8,615 nucleotides of DNA from a bacterium (GCA_021802795.1 JAJZRH010000019.1:1-8615), one strand, 5' to 3'. Shown: positions 1 through 6,335, numbered from the stretch's first letter. The notes: generated by a model not told the origin, from the sequence alone. Numbers and translations: made by a program.

Positions 1-42
1 TGCGCACAGCTTTCCGCGCGGCTCGCCGCACTCGGTGCATGA
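1..42 (+). CDS. C-terminal tail of an upstream gene (possibly dnaG primase), partial
   Basis: Frame 1 is open from the window edge and stops at TGA (40-42). It gives the tail CAQLSARLAALGA, 31 nt ahead of rpoD. The helical, Leu/Ala-rich end would suit the C-terminus of DnaG, and dnaG commonly precedes rpoD in bacteria, but 13 residues cannot identify a protein. The other two plus frames stay open through this short stretch, so even the reading frame is inferred. Its closeness to rpoD suggests co-transcription. Confidence 0.4.
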   Translation, partial: CAQLSARLAALGA

Positions 43-72
43 CCCGTTCCTATTTCCCATCTCATTTTCACA

Positions 73-1323
73 ATGGCCAAAAAATCTATTACAAAAAAGA
101 AGAAGGTTTCCAAGAAGCCCGCGAAAAAGCGTGTCGTTAAGCGCGCACCCGCCAAAAAGAAGAAGGGAGCGAAGAAGGCGCACCGCCCGAAGGTAGCGAA
201 GCGCACGAAGAAACAGGTCGTCCGCACTGCGCTCAAAGGCGCCAAGGCGAAAGCCGCATCGCAAAAGGCCATCTCCGCCGAGGCGCTCATTGAAAAGGGC
301 AAGGAGCGCGGCTATGTCACCTACAACGAAATATTGAAGTCGTTCCCGCATGTGGAAGATGATGTGAGCTTCCTGGAGTCCCTCTACGAGCGCTTCGCCA
401 TCGCCGGCGTGGATGTGCTTGAAGGCGGCATGCTTGAGGAGGCGGCGGATGAATACCTGGCCACCCGCAACATCAAAGACCGCCATTCAACGGGCTACGA
501 TTCCATCCAGATATACCTGCGCGAGATAGGGCAATACCCGCTCCTTACCGCCGCGGAAGAGCGCGAGCTCGCGAAGCGCATCGAGAAGAGCGATGCGGAA
601 GCGCGCAACATCCTGGCGCGCTCGAACCTGCGCCTTGTGGTTTCCATCGCCAAGAAGTATGTGGGCCGCTCGCCGGATCTCACGCTCCTCGACCTCATTC
701 AGGAAGGGAACTTGGGCCTCTTCCGCGCCGTGGATAAGTTCGACTGGAAGAAGGGCTACAAGTTCTCCACGTACGCCACCTGGTGGATACGCCAGGCCAT
801 CACTCGCGCGCTTGCCGACCAGTCGCGCACCATCCGCATCCCGGTGCACATGGTGGAAACCATCGCCAAGTACAAGCAGGTCTCGCGCCGCCTCTCGCAG
901 GCGCTTGGCCGCGACCCGCAGGCGGAGGAAATCGCTATTGAAATGGGCGTGGAGCCGGAGAAGATCTACCAGATAGAGAAGATAAATCAGGACACGCTTT
1001 CGCTGGAGAACCCGGTCGGGAGCGACGACGACGAGAAGTCCACGCTCGGCGATTTCATCCCGGACGACAAAATTCCGTCGCCGGTGCAGGAATCTTCGGA
1101 GCGCATCCTTTCGGAGCAGGTGAAGGCCATACTAAGCGACCTCTCGCCGAAGGAGCGCAAGATATTGGAAATGCGCCACGGGCTTATGGACGGCATCTAC
1201 CACACGCTCGAGGAAGTGGGGCGCGAGTTCGGGGTCACGCGCGAGCGCATCCGCCAGATAGAGGCAAAGGCGTTGGAAAAAATCCGCACCCATGATAAGG
1301 CTCGACATCTTAAAAGTTACTAG
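73..1323 (+). CDS. rpoD: Primary sigma factor RpoD (sigma-70), with lysine-rich N-terminal tail
   Basis: This 416-aa protein directs core RNA polymerase to housekeeping promoters. Residues 1-65 are an extreme Lys/Ala/Arg tail resembling histone H1. About 68-115 look like a region 1.1-type domain. Region 1.2 is near 140-172 and region 2 at 178-255, with [17 protein letters not shown], the [10 protein letters not shown] core-binding helix, and [17 protein letters not shown] for -10 recognition. Region 3 is about 256-335. Region 4 (345-416) ends in a helix-turn-helix, [17 protein letters not shown], for -35 recognition. ATG 73 is the only start preserving the tail; the next Met is residue 120. 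No Shine-Dalgarno precedes it, so translation is coupled to the upstream gene or leaderless. The last ten residues, [10 protein letters not shown], use codons (GCT, CGA, CTT, AGT) unlike the GCG/CGC-rich body, and are encoded again downstream with other codons at 1386-1418. Identity is certain; the tail and the 3' end are the odd parts. Confidence 0.98.
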   Translation: MAKKSITKKKKVSKKPAKKRVVKRAPAKKKKGAKKAHRPKVAKRTKKQVVRTALKGAKAKAASQKAISAEALIEKGKERGYVTYNEILKSFPHVEDDVSFLESLYERFAIAGVDVLEGGMLEEAADEYLATRNIKDRHSTGYDSIQIYLREIGQYPLLTAAEERELAKRIEKSDAEARNILARSNLRLVVSIAKKYVGRSPDLTLLDLIQEGNLGLFRAVDKFDWKKGYKFSTYATWWIRQAITRALADQSRTIRIPVHMVETIAKYKQVSRRLSQALGRDPQAEEIAIEMGVEPEKIYQIEKINQDTLSLENPVGSDDDEKSTLGDFIPDDKIPSPVQESSERILSEQVKAILSDLSPKERKILEMRHGLMDGIYHTLEEVGREFGVTRERIRQIEAKALEKIRTHDKARHLKSY

Positions 1324-1418
1324 ACTCGCCTTATCAGGACTTCTTGTTTTCTAATTCGCTTCGCTCGTAAGAAAACAAAGTCGCACATGATAAAGCGCGG
1401 CATCTGAAGTCGTATTAA
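1291..1418 (+). repeat. Synonymously recoded duplication of the rpoD 3' end with palindromic spacer
   Basis: The final ten codons and stop of rpoD (1291-1323) and a second stretch (1386-1418) both translate to [14 protein letters not shown]. Eight of eleven codons differ, all synonymously: AAG/AAA, GCT/GCG, CGA/CGG, CTT/CTG, AAA/AAG, AGT/TCG, TAC/TAT, TAG/TAA. The second copy is out of frame with rpoD and untranslated. The 62-nt spacer is part of an imperfect hairpin: 1328-1353 pairs with 1370-1396 around TTCGCTTCGCTCG. TGATAAGGC at 1293-1301 is also a perfect inverted copy of 1328-1336, so two stems compete. The G+C-rich codons of copy 2 match the genome better. I infer copy 2 is the ancestral end, displaced when a 95-bp segment entered with a replacement 3' end. 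Confidence 0.85.
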
Positions 1419-1427
1419 AAACAAGGA

Positions 1428-1460
1428 CGCGGCAGGGGAAATCTCCCTGCCGCGTTTTTT
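1428..1460 (+). terminator. Intrinsic terminator of rpoD, possibly bidirectional
   Basis: A perfect 10-bp stem, CGCGGCAGGG (1428-1437) with CCCTGCCGCG (1445-1454), has a 7-nt loop and is followed by TTTTTTGTTT. On the other strand the stem is followed by a weaker tract, TCCTTGTTTTT. It could therefore also end the convergent minus-strand gene that stops at 1472. Confidence 0.9.
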
Positions 1461-1471
1461 GTTTCCGGCCG

Positions 1472-1978
1472 TTAGTACTGAGCCATGCCGCGGATGACGT
1501 GCCCGCCCATGACCTCGTTCTTGGGCGAGTAAATGATCTCTTCGCAACCGAACTGCCCGTTGAATGAAGCACCGGGATCAATGGTGTTCTCGTACAGGTA
1601 GCCTTCGTGCTCGAAGTGTTTGGGCCCGCGCCCGGCGAAGAACTGCTTTTTCTCATAGGCAGCGCGGAGCGCGGCTTTGAGGCACGGGATGGCGTCCTTG
1701 TGATACCAGCCCAGGTACTGCATCGTCCATACCGGAAAGTCCCGGAACCAGATGGTCGTCGTGCCGGAGCTTCCCAGACGCAGTGCGGAATTAACGTAGG
1801 GATCGCTGACCGTCCACGGTCCGCGGACGTACGGCGGGGCCATCTTGAAGCCGGGGAATCCGGCGACCGGCACCATTTCCGCGCCGTTTACATACCCCTG
1901 TAGCATCGCTTCGAAGAACATCGCTTCCGCTTCTGCGCGGAAGGCGGGCGTCTTCGCCAACTTGCGTAACTCTTCCAT
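1472..1978 (-). CDS. DUF5680-like protein, function unknown
   Basis: This is a 168-aa soluble protein. It fits the DUF5680 family from memory: an N-terminal helix ending in MFFEAMLQGYV, then a beta-rich body with Y..GS and a W-rich core FPVWTMQYLGWY (81-92). A RGP motif follows at 117-119, and a closing strand run FNGQFGCEEIIY...GGHVIRG. The family's biochemical role is not known to me. I chose ATG 1978 over an in-frame start at 2071 because it has a textbook Shine-Dalgarno (AAAGGAG, 6 nt spacing), unusual in this window. The 31 extra residues of the longer reading are low-complexity leader DNA. Its leader contains two tandem hairpins. It is convergent with rpoD and divergent from the PD-(D/E)XK nuclease. 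The gene call is firm; the family call is moderate. Confidence 0.75.
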   Translation of the reverse strand: MEELRKLAKTPAFRAEAEAMFFEAMLQGYVNGAEMVPVAGFPGFKMAPPYVRGPWTVSDPYVNSALRLGSSGTTTIWFRDFPVWTMQYLGWYHKDAIPCLKAALRAAYEKKQFFAGRGPKHFEHEGYLYENTIDPGASFNGQFGCEEIIYSPKNEVMGGHVIRGMAQY

Positions 1979-2006
1979 AGAGAACTCCTTTCTATTCAGG
2001 ATGTGA

Positions 2007-2045
2007 ACCCGGGAGCTTCCCGGACGGCAGGAAAGCCCTGCCGGG
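2007..2045 (-). promoter_or_regulatory. Tandem hairpins in the 5' leader of the DUF5680-like gene
   Basis: On the plus strand CCGGGA-GCT-TCCCGG (6-bp arms) is followed directly by CGGCAGG-AAAGC-CCTGCCG (7-bp arms). Both lie between the candidate promoter (2061-2090) and the Shine-Dalgarno of the minus-strand gene, so they would be in its untranslated leader. No poly-T follows either stem, so they do not look like terminators. They may stabilise the mRNA. Confidence 0.45.
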
Positions 2046-2060
2046 AACTGCGCCAGACCC

Positions 2061-2090
2061 CATTTACGCACCGTTCTTGCGTCTCGTCAA
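2061..2090 (-). promoter_or_regulatory. Candidate promoter of the DUF5680-like gene
   Basis: On the minus strand TTGACG (2090-2085) is separated by 18 nt from TAAATG (2066-2061). The -35 is good and the -10 modest. Transcription would start near 2054, giving a leader of about 75 nt that contains the two hairpins. Confidence 0.4.
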
Positions 2091-2097
2091 ACGCCTG

Positions 2098-2103
2098 TAT
2101 ACT
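2098..2103 (+). promoter_or_regulatory. -10 element for a leaderless PD-(D/E)XK nuclease mRNA
   Basis: TATACT (5 of 6 to consensus) ends 6 nt before ATG 2110. This puts the expected transcription start at or next to the start codon. There is no Shine-Dalgarno and no clear -35. Confidence 0.5.
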
Positions 2104-2109
2104 GCTCCC

Positions 2110-2964
2110 ATGAAGCGCAAGCCGGCGGCAAAAAAGGCGGTGAAGAAAGGGAAGCGGCGATTGCCTATCAAGCACTGGAGCCATTCCAGCCTGACGGCGT
2201 TCTTGCGCAATCCGCTCGCCTGGTACAAGCGGTACGTGGAAGAGGTGTACGACAATCCGCGCACGCCGGCGTCGGTGGTCGGCAGCGCGGGGCACCTCGC
2301 GCTGGAAAATTTCTACTCCGGAATACCGAAGGAACTCGCGATACAAAAAGGCCTTGAATATCTGCGCGGCGTCGCCGATTTTGAATTGGACTTCGGCAGA
2401 GCGAAGTCGCGCAAAGCAAAGAGAGAGAAGCGGCAGGCGATGGAGGCGGAATACCTGCGCGCCATCGGGTTCTATCTTGCGCGGCCGCCGCGGCATAAAG
2501 TGCTCGGGGTGGAGGTGCGGGGCGTGGTGGAAGTTGAGGGGCTCCCGCTCCCCCTGAAAGCCATCTCAGATTTGGTAGTGGCTTCAAGGGCGGAGAAGGG
2601 CGCGGTGGACATCGTAGACCATAAATTCGTCGCGTCGTTCAGCAAAGGCGGCGCGGCAAAGTCGATGTTCGTCATTCAGGCTATTTTCAATTACTACACC
2701 GTGCGGGAAATGTTCGGGAAGCCGGTGCGGCGGTTCATTGTGTACGAGTGCAAGAAAACGAAGAATGCGGACGGCTCAGCGCAAATGCGGCGGTATGAAA
2801 TAGATTTCAAGAAGCACGCGCAAGATTTCAAAGTCTTCCATCGGCTCATCACTGACGCGACGGAGGAGATAGCGCGCCGGCGCGTGTACCTGCCGAATCC
2901 CTCAGATATGTTTGAGGGCGACAACTCCTTTGATATCTATCGGCTTGAGTTGGTGGGAGAATAA
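2110..2964 (+). CDS. Stand-alone PD-(D/E)XK nuclease (RecB/Cas4-like superfamily)
   Basis: This 284-aa protein has the RecB-type nuclease layout. HWSHSSLTAFLRNPLAWYKRYV (22-43) is the usual N-terminal helix of the family. The GSAGHLALENF helix has His62; AISDLVV has Asp154; VDIVDHKF has Asp170 and Lys172; IQAIFNYY has Gln190. Together these give the metal-binding H-D-(D)xK-Q set, which predicts Mg/Mn-dependent DNA cleavage. It lacks the cysteine cluster of Cas4/AddB (only Cys214), so an Fe-S domain is absent, and no helicase or CRISPR gene adjoins. Residues 1-20 form another Lys/Arg tail. I chose ATG 2110 over TTG 2077 because a TATACT box sits between them, 6 nt upstream of the ATG. Its cellular role is unknown; DNA repair or defence are guesses. 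Confidence 0.85.
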   Translation: MKRKPAAKKAVKKGKRRLPIKHWSHSSLTAFLRNPLAWYKRYVEEVYDNPRTPASVVGSAGHLALENFYSGIPKELAIQKGLEYLRGVADFELDFGRAKSRKAKREKRQAMEAEYLRAIGFYLARPPRHKVLGVEVRGVVEVEGLPLPLKAISDLVVASRAEKGAVDIVDHKFVASFSKGGAAKSMFVIQAIFNYYTVREMFGKPVRRFIVYECKKTKNADGSAQMRRYEIDFKKHAQDFKVFHRLITDATEEIARRRVYLPNPSDMFEGDNSFDIYRLELVGE

Positions 2965-2976
2965 AAATTTATGTGT

Positions 2977-3150
2977 CGGTGGTACGGCATATTGCTGCGG
3001 AGGAGCGGAAATGCCGCCGGCGCGGGCATTTCCTAAGGCTCCGCAGTTCATCTTTTGGCATGGCGCCATCGGAATGGCGCGTTCCATAAATGCCAAAAGA
3101 CCGTGCATGAACGCTTCGCCACTCCTTCCTCGCAACATGCCGCACCGCCG
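2977..3150. repeat. Multi-arm palindromic block between convergent genes
   Basis: An outer imperfect 18-bp stem joins 2977-2994 to 3133-3150, with three non-identities (one G-U). It encloses two complex arms. Arm 1 pairs CTGCGGAG (2995-3002) with CTCCGCAG (3039-3046) and, inside it, GGAAATGCC (3007-3015) with GGCATTTCC (3025-3033). Arm 2 pairs CTTTTGGCAT (3052-3061) with ATGCCAAAAG (3090-3099) and, inside it, GCGCCAT (3063-3069) with ATGGCGC (3074-3080) over a CGGA tetraloop. GGCAT/ATGCC recurs in nearly every arm. It occupies almost the whole gap between the nuclease and the DsbA-like gene. It could be a structured RNA, a fold-back mobile element, or a bidirectional mRNA 3' structure; there is no poly-T terminator. 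Confidence 0.75.
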
Positions 3151-3159
3151 GTGCGCTGT

Positions 3160-3837
3160 TCAGTTCCCGAGCGCTTGGTCAAGGAGCTGTTTGACCGCGT
3201 CGTAAGAGTAGGCGCCGTCCATCACGACCGGCGGTTTGCCGGCGACGAGGATGAGGGAGTACGGCGTGCCGCGCGCGCCGACGTCAAGCGCGTTCTGCCG
3301 ATCCGCCGTGATGCGGGTAGAAATGGCGGTCGTAGAGGCGGTCGCGTAGCAGGTTGCGAATGCGTCGCCCGGGATGCCGGCGGCTTTTGCGAGCGAGCCG
3401 TAGTTTGCCGGGTCAACCGGCTGGTCCGCGAAAAGGGCATCGGCGAATTTCCAGAACGCGTCATTGCCGGCGATCTGCGCGACGCATTCTGCGGCGCGTG
3501 CGTGGGCGAGCGCGTTGTCATGGAGTTCAAACAGCGGGAATTCGCGCAGGACCCAGGCGACTTGGCCGTTCGCGCCCTCATTCGCGACTATCTGGTGGAG
3601 CGTTTCGTGGAAGCTCTTGCAATACTCGCAGTCAAAGTCGGAGTACTCAACGATGGTCACTTTTGCGGCGGGATTGCCGAGGATGTGGTCGGTGCTGCCG
3701 ACCGGGCGCACCAGGGAGGGATTGCCGGAACCGGAACCGGCGGAAGGGAACTTCGCCACCGAGAAATATATTGCTCCCGCGACGATAATGCCGCCGGCAA
3801 CGATAGCGAGCGGGATGGTGTACGGGTGCTCCTGCAT
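3160..3837 (-). CDS. Membrane-anchored DsbA-like thioredoxin-fold oxidoreductase
   Basis: This is a 225-aa extracytoplasmic thiol oxidoreductase of the DsbA/DsbG-like (thioredoxin_4) type. Residues 8-28 form one membrane helix (IPLAIVAGGIIVAGAIYFSVA), then a Gly/Ser linker, then the thioredoxin fold. The active site CEYC is at 70-73 in VEYSDFDCEYCKSFH, and the cis-proline loop RGTPYSL has Pro192. Two further cysteines, 118 and 163, sit in the inserted helical domain. The predicted job is disulfide formation or isomerisation in secreted proteins. I start it at ATG 3837 because the 17 residues a longer reading would add fall within the upstream gene's terminator. No good Shine-Dalgarno is seen; TACGCT 6 nt before the ATG is a poor -10. 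Function is firm at family level, while the redox direction is not determinable. Confidence 0.88.
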   Translation of the reverse strand: MQEHPYTIPLAIVAGGIIVAGAIYFSVAKFPSAGSGSGNPSLVRPVGSTDHILGNPAAKVTIVEYSDFDCEYCKSFHETLHQIVANEGANGQVAWVLREFPLFELHDNALAHARAAECVAQIAGNDAFWKFADALFADQPVDPANYGSLAKAAGIPGDAFATCYATASTTAISTRITADRQNALDVGARGTPYSLILVAGKPPVVMDGAYSYDAVKQLLDQALGN

Positions 3838-3852
3838 ACGCCTAGCGTACCA

Positions 3853-3891
3853 CCAAAAACAAAACGCGTGGAGTACCGAGTACCCCACGCG
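3853..3891 (-). terminator. Intrinsic terminator after the small membrane protein
   Basis: On the minus strand CGCGTGGGGTAC-TCG-GTACTCCACGCG forms a 12-bp stem with one G-U pair and a 3-nt loop, followed by TTTTGTTTTT. It ends the gene stopping at 3905. The DsbA-like start codon is only 15 nt beyond the T tract, so any separate promoter for that gene must overlap this terminator. Confidence 0.85.
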
Positions 3892-3904
3892 CTGCGTCTG
3901 CCCA

Positions 3905-4246
3905 TCATTTCTTTGCGGCTTTCGTATCCGGTTTCGCCGGCCCGGGTCCGAGCATCAACCGATTGCCGGCTCGAAGAACAAATATCGTCAGGAGGGTGGA
4001 TATCGCCACCAACACCAATCCGACGCAAACCGTAATCGCGGCGTACCCAAGATACGTCGGAGTGGCGCGGAGCATCGCCTCGGGAGCAAGCATCAACGAT
4101 CCGACATAGAAGAAAAAAAGAGTCACGGGTGAAAAACGCAGTTCCCATGGCAATTCGTTTTTCTCCTCAAGCTGGTAACCAAACCTGATCCCCTGACTGA
4201 TCATTAGGGCAATCATCATGCCCAAACCAAACATCGCATTGCTCAT
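3905..4246 (-). CDS. Small integral membrane protein, unknown function
   Basis: The 113-aa product has three hydrophobic segments: about residues 4-20 (MFGLGMMIALMISQG), 40-58 (VTLFFFYVGSLMLAPEAML), and 66-92 (GYAAITVCVGLVLVAISTLL). It ends in a charged tail, DTKAAKK. I do not recognise a family. Start choice is open. ATG 4246 has a fair Shine-Dalgarno (GGGAG, 7 nt spacing). An upstream in-frame GTG at 4312 would add 22 polar residues and sits 1-2 nt from the predicted transcription start, so it could be read as a leaderless start. The gene has its own strong promoter (4321-4349) and its own terminator (3853-3891), making it a likely monocistronic unit. Confidence 0.65.
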   Translation of the reverse strand: MSNAMFGLGMMIALMISQGIRFGYQLEEKNELPWELRFSPVTLFFFYVGSLMLAPEAMLRATPTYLGYAAITVCVGLVLVAISTLLTIFVLRAGNRLMLGPGPAKPDTKAAKK

Positions 4247-4320
4247 TACTTTGCTCCCTAGATAAGCTCTGAAATCCGCAGAGTCGGTAGACGAAGGATT
4301 CGCCGGAAACACCTATCGGC

Positions 4321-4349
4321 AGTATGGAGATAACTGCCGTTCGTGTCAA
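4321..4349 (-). promoter_or_regulatory. Sigma-70 promoter of the small membrane protein gene
   Basis: On the minus strand a perfect TTGACA (4349-4344) is followed by exactly 17 nt and then CATACT (4326-4321, 4 of 6). This is the best canonical promoter in the window. Transcription would start near 4313-4314. The CGGCAGT/ACTGCCG inverted repeat (4317-4323 and 4333-4339) overlaps the spacer and -10, and could be an operator. Confidence 0.7.
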
Positions 4350-4353
4350 TTTC

Positions 4354-4935
4354 CTACAGCAGGAATGCGTGCGTCATCGCCGGAGCCATTGTAGCCGGCG
4401 TGTTCCAGTGCGCGGTGTCCATCTTGATGTCGCGGATGTCGCGCAGGTCTTTGTATTTGAGTACGCCGTGCTTCATGGCGTAGTCGTAGAGTTCGCGGGT
4501 GAGCCGCACGTCTTCTATGCAGTATTCGGCAACTTTGTCTTTCTTGCCCTCTTTCCACCATTCTCCGGCCTTAAGCCCGTCGCCTTTCTTTCCTTTGCCG
4601 AGTGTCGCCTCCGCGAGCGCTTGGAGTCGGATGCGCCGGCCGAGCACTTTCTGGACTTCAGAGAGGAGATCAAGCGAGCGGATGTGGGAGAGATCGCCCG
4701 GGTAATAGCGATTGAGGAGCGGGATGTCGAACGTGTCGGAATTGAAGCCGATGAGCTGGTCGGCGCGCTCCAGGATAGGCCAGAGTTTCGGAAGATCCTC
4801 GCGGAAATATGAGGAATATTCGCCGGTCTCCGAATCGTGGATGGCGACGACCGTGAGCTCCTGCTCGTTCACATCAATGTGCCCACGCACATTGGAGTCG
4901 GAGATGGACTCGATATCGAATGTAATAGCGCGCAT
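4354..4935 (-). CDS. DEDDy-type 3'-5' exonuclease (RNase H-like fold)
   Basis: This is a 193-aa protein consisting only of a proofreading-type exonuclease domain. ExoI is FDIES (Asp7, Glu9). ExoII is LIGFNSDTFDIPLL (Asp70). ExoIII is AEYCIEDVRLT (Tyr138, Asp142), the DEDDy signature. These residues bind two metal ions for 3'-5' hydrolysis of single-stranded DNA or RNA ends. The set resembles predicted 3'-5' exonucleases of the PolB-exonuclease/YprB type. I start it at ATG 4935, since MRAITFDIES begins directly with the first strand. A longer start at 4962 would take nine residues from the inverted-repeat element abutting this ATG. There is no Shine-Dalgarno; TATTTC lies 7 nt upstream within the element's end, so a leaderless transcript is possible. 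Before the insertion it would have followed the hisS stop by 4 nt. Confidence 0.9.
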   Translation of the reverse strand: MRAITFDIESISDSNVRGHIDVNEQELTVVAIHDSETGEYSSYFREDLPKLWPILERADQLIGFNSDTFDIPLLNRYYPGDLSHIRSLDLLSEVQKVLGRRIRLQALAEATLGKGKKGDGLKAGEWWKEGKKDKVAEYCIEDVRLTRELYDYAMKHGVLKYKDLRDIRDIKMDTAHWNTPATMAPAMTHAFLL

Positions 4936-5052
4936 CCCGTTAGAAATAGAACACGAACGCATTCATTGCGCTGCACTCTATCTGATTATGAAAACAAGAC
5001 CTCAGCATGGTGTTGTCATTATATACCCCGGTGTTCGTGATTTCTAACGGGA
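4936..5052 (-). mobile_element. 117-bp MITE-like element with CCCGTTAGAAAT inverted ends and 5-bp target duplication
   Basis: CCCGTTAGAAAT (4936-4947) and ATTTCTAACGGG (5040-5051) are perfect inverted ends. CACGAAC/GTTCGTG extends them inward after a 4-nt bulge. CGCAT flanks both sides (4931-4935 and 5053-5057), consistent with a 5-bp target-site duplication that contains the exonuclease ATG on the minus strand. Read on the minus strand from the duplicated ATG it gives MRPVRN and then decays. This parallels MNTVRD at the start of the GIY-YIG gene at 7262, as expected of an internally deleted relative. It separates hisS from the exonuclease. Confidence 0.75.
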
Positions 5053-5061
5053 CGCATAGGT

Positions 5062-6330
5062 CTAACTTCCGGCGCGGAGCCGCGCGGGCAATTCGGATAC
5101 CGGCAGGCCTTGTTCCTCGCCGGTGGCGAGCATCTTCATGCGGACCGTTTGACTCGACGCTTCATTTGCGCCGTAGGCGATGAAAAGCGGGATGCCGCGC
5201 TTGACCGCGTCTTTTATCTGGTCGCCGAGCGCGCGGTCGGATAGGTTCACGAACACGCGGCCGCCTTCTTTGCGGAGCGCATCGGCGAACGCTTGCGCGG
5301 CGGGGATGTCGCTTGCCGAGGGCGTGCCCACGTAGAGCTGGGGCCTGCCGTCGCTATCGCTTGGCAGGAGACCGTGCGTTTCCAGGAAGTCGGCGAGCGT
5401 GACATCGCCCATGCCGAACCCGATGGCGGGGATGGGGTCGCCGCCAAAGAGCGCGACCAGCTTGTCGAACCGGCCGCCGCCGAAGAGCGCGCGCGGATTC
5501 GCCGGATTGGTATCAAATATTTCAAACACGATGCCGGTGTAGTAATCAAAGCCGCGCGTGAGCGTGGGGTCAAAGACGGCATTGCCGACGCCGCGCGCGG
5601 CGAGCGTCTCAATGACGTCGAGCAGGGCGCGCTTCTCGCGTGCGATGTCCGGAGAACTGCCCGCGTCGTTTATGAGCGCAAGCGGGTCTTTAGCCGTGAT
5701 AGCTCCCTGCGCCGCCGAAAATTCTCCCGGGGTCATTTTGGATTTCTTGTCCAGGAGGCGCAGGTATGCGCGCGTGGCTTCGCCTTTGAGCCCGGCCGCT
5801 TCGCAGGCCGCGGTGAGGAGCGCGCGGGAATTCATGCGGATGATGAAATCGCTCTCCTTTGCGCCGAATGCCTTCAAGAGTTCGGAGGCGAGCCGGACTA
5901 TTTCAACATCCGCTTCGCTCCCCGCGGCACCGACGAGGTCCACGTTCAGCTGGTAGTGCTCGCGCAGGCGGCCTTTCTGCGGGCGTTCGTAGCGGAAGAC
6001 GTTCGGGATGGAGAACCAGCGGAGCGGGAACGGCATCTCGCGGCGCTTGCCGGCCACCATGCGCGCAAGCGTGGGGGTCATCTCGGGGCGGAGCGTCACG
6101 CGGCGGTCGCCGCGGTCCATGAAGGTGTAGGTCTGCTCGCTCACTATCTCCTCGGAGGTCTTTGCTTCGTAGAGTTCGGCGCGTTCAAGCGGGGAAGCGT
6201 TGTATTCTTCATACCCCCAGGCGCGGAGCACCTCGCGCATGCGGGCGAACATCGCCGCCTCCTTCGCCCAGTCGGCGGGATAGAAGTCGCGTACGCCTTT
6301 GTAGGGATCGGTGGAAGGGAGGTCGGACAT
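5062..6330 (-). CDS. hisS: Histidyl-tRNA synthetase
   Basis: This 422-aa class II aminoacyl-tRNA synthetase ligates histidine to tRNA-His in the cytoplasm. The N-terminal YKGVRDFYPAD is typical. Class II motif 2 is FRYERPQKGRLREHYQ (112-127). The histidine-specific signature LTRGFDYYTG is at 257-266. Motif 3 is AIGFGMGDVTL (302-312). The anticodon-binding domain spans about 330-422, with LYVGTP and the YGANEA region. Length is normal for bacterial HisS and all motifs are intact. ATG 6330 follows AAGAA only. TATTAT lies 6 nt upstream in the palindromic GATAATATC, suggesting a leaderless or very short leader and a promoter region shared with the plus-strand RNA candidate. The TAG stop is directly followed by the 5-bp repeat of the adjacent element. 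Confidence 0.98.
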   Translation of the reverse strand: MSDLPSTDPYKGVRDFYPADWAKEAAMFARMREVLRAWGYEEYNASPLERAELYEAKTSEEIVSEQTYTFMDRGDRRVTLRPEMTPTLARMVAGKRREMPFPLRWFSIPNVFRYERPQKGRLREHYQLNVDLVGAAGSEADVEIVRLASELLKAFGAKESDFIIRMNSRALLTAACEAAGLKGEATRAYLRLLDKKSKMTPGEFSAAQGAITAKDPLALINDAGSSPDIAREKRALLDVIETLAARGVGNAVFDPTLTRGFDYYTGIVFEIFDTNPANPRALFGGGRFDKLVALFGGDPIPAIGFGMGDVTLADFLETHGLLPSDSDGRPQLYVGTPSASDIPAAQAFADALRKEGGRVFVNLSDRALGDQIKDAVKRGIPLFIAYGANEASSQTVRMKMLATGEEQGLPVSELPARLRAGS

Positions 6331-6335
6331 TTCTT

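Noticed and set aside
2077..2109. TTG start giving a 295-aa PD-(D/E)XK protein
   Set aside because: The extra 11 codons span the probable -10 box (2098-2103), and the ATG at 2110 fits a leaderless transcript.
2110..2964. Cas4 of a CRISPR adaptation module
   Set aside because: There is no Fe-S cysteine set, no cas1/cas2, and no regularly spaced direct repeats anywhere in the window.
3055..4035. 326-codon open frame on the plus strand opposite the DsbA-like gene
   Set aside because: It is antisense to an intact CxxC thioredoxin-fold gene and runs through a terminator and a palindromic block; its composition is that of shadow sequence.
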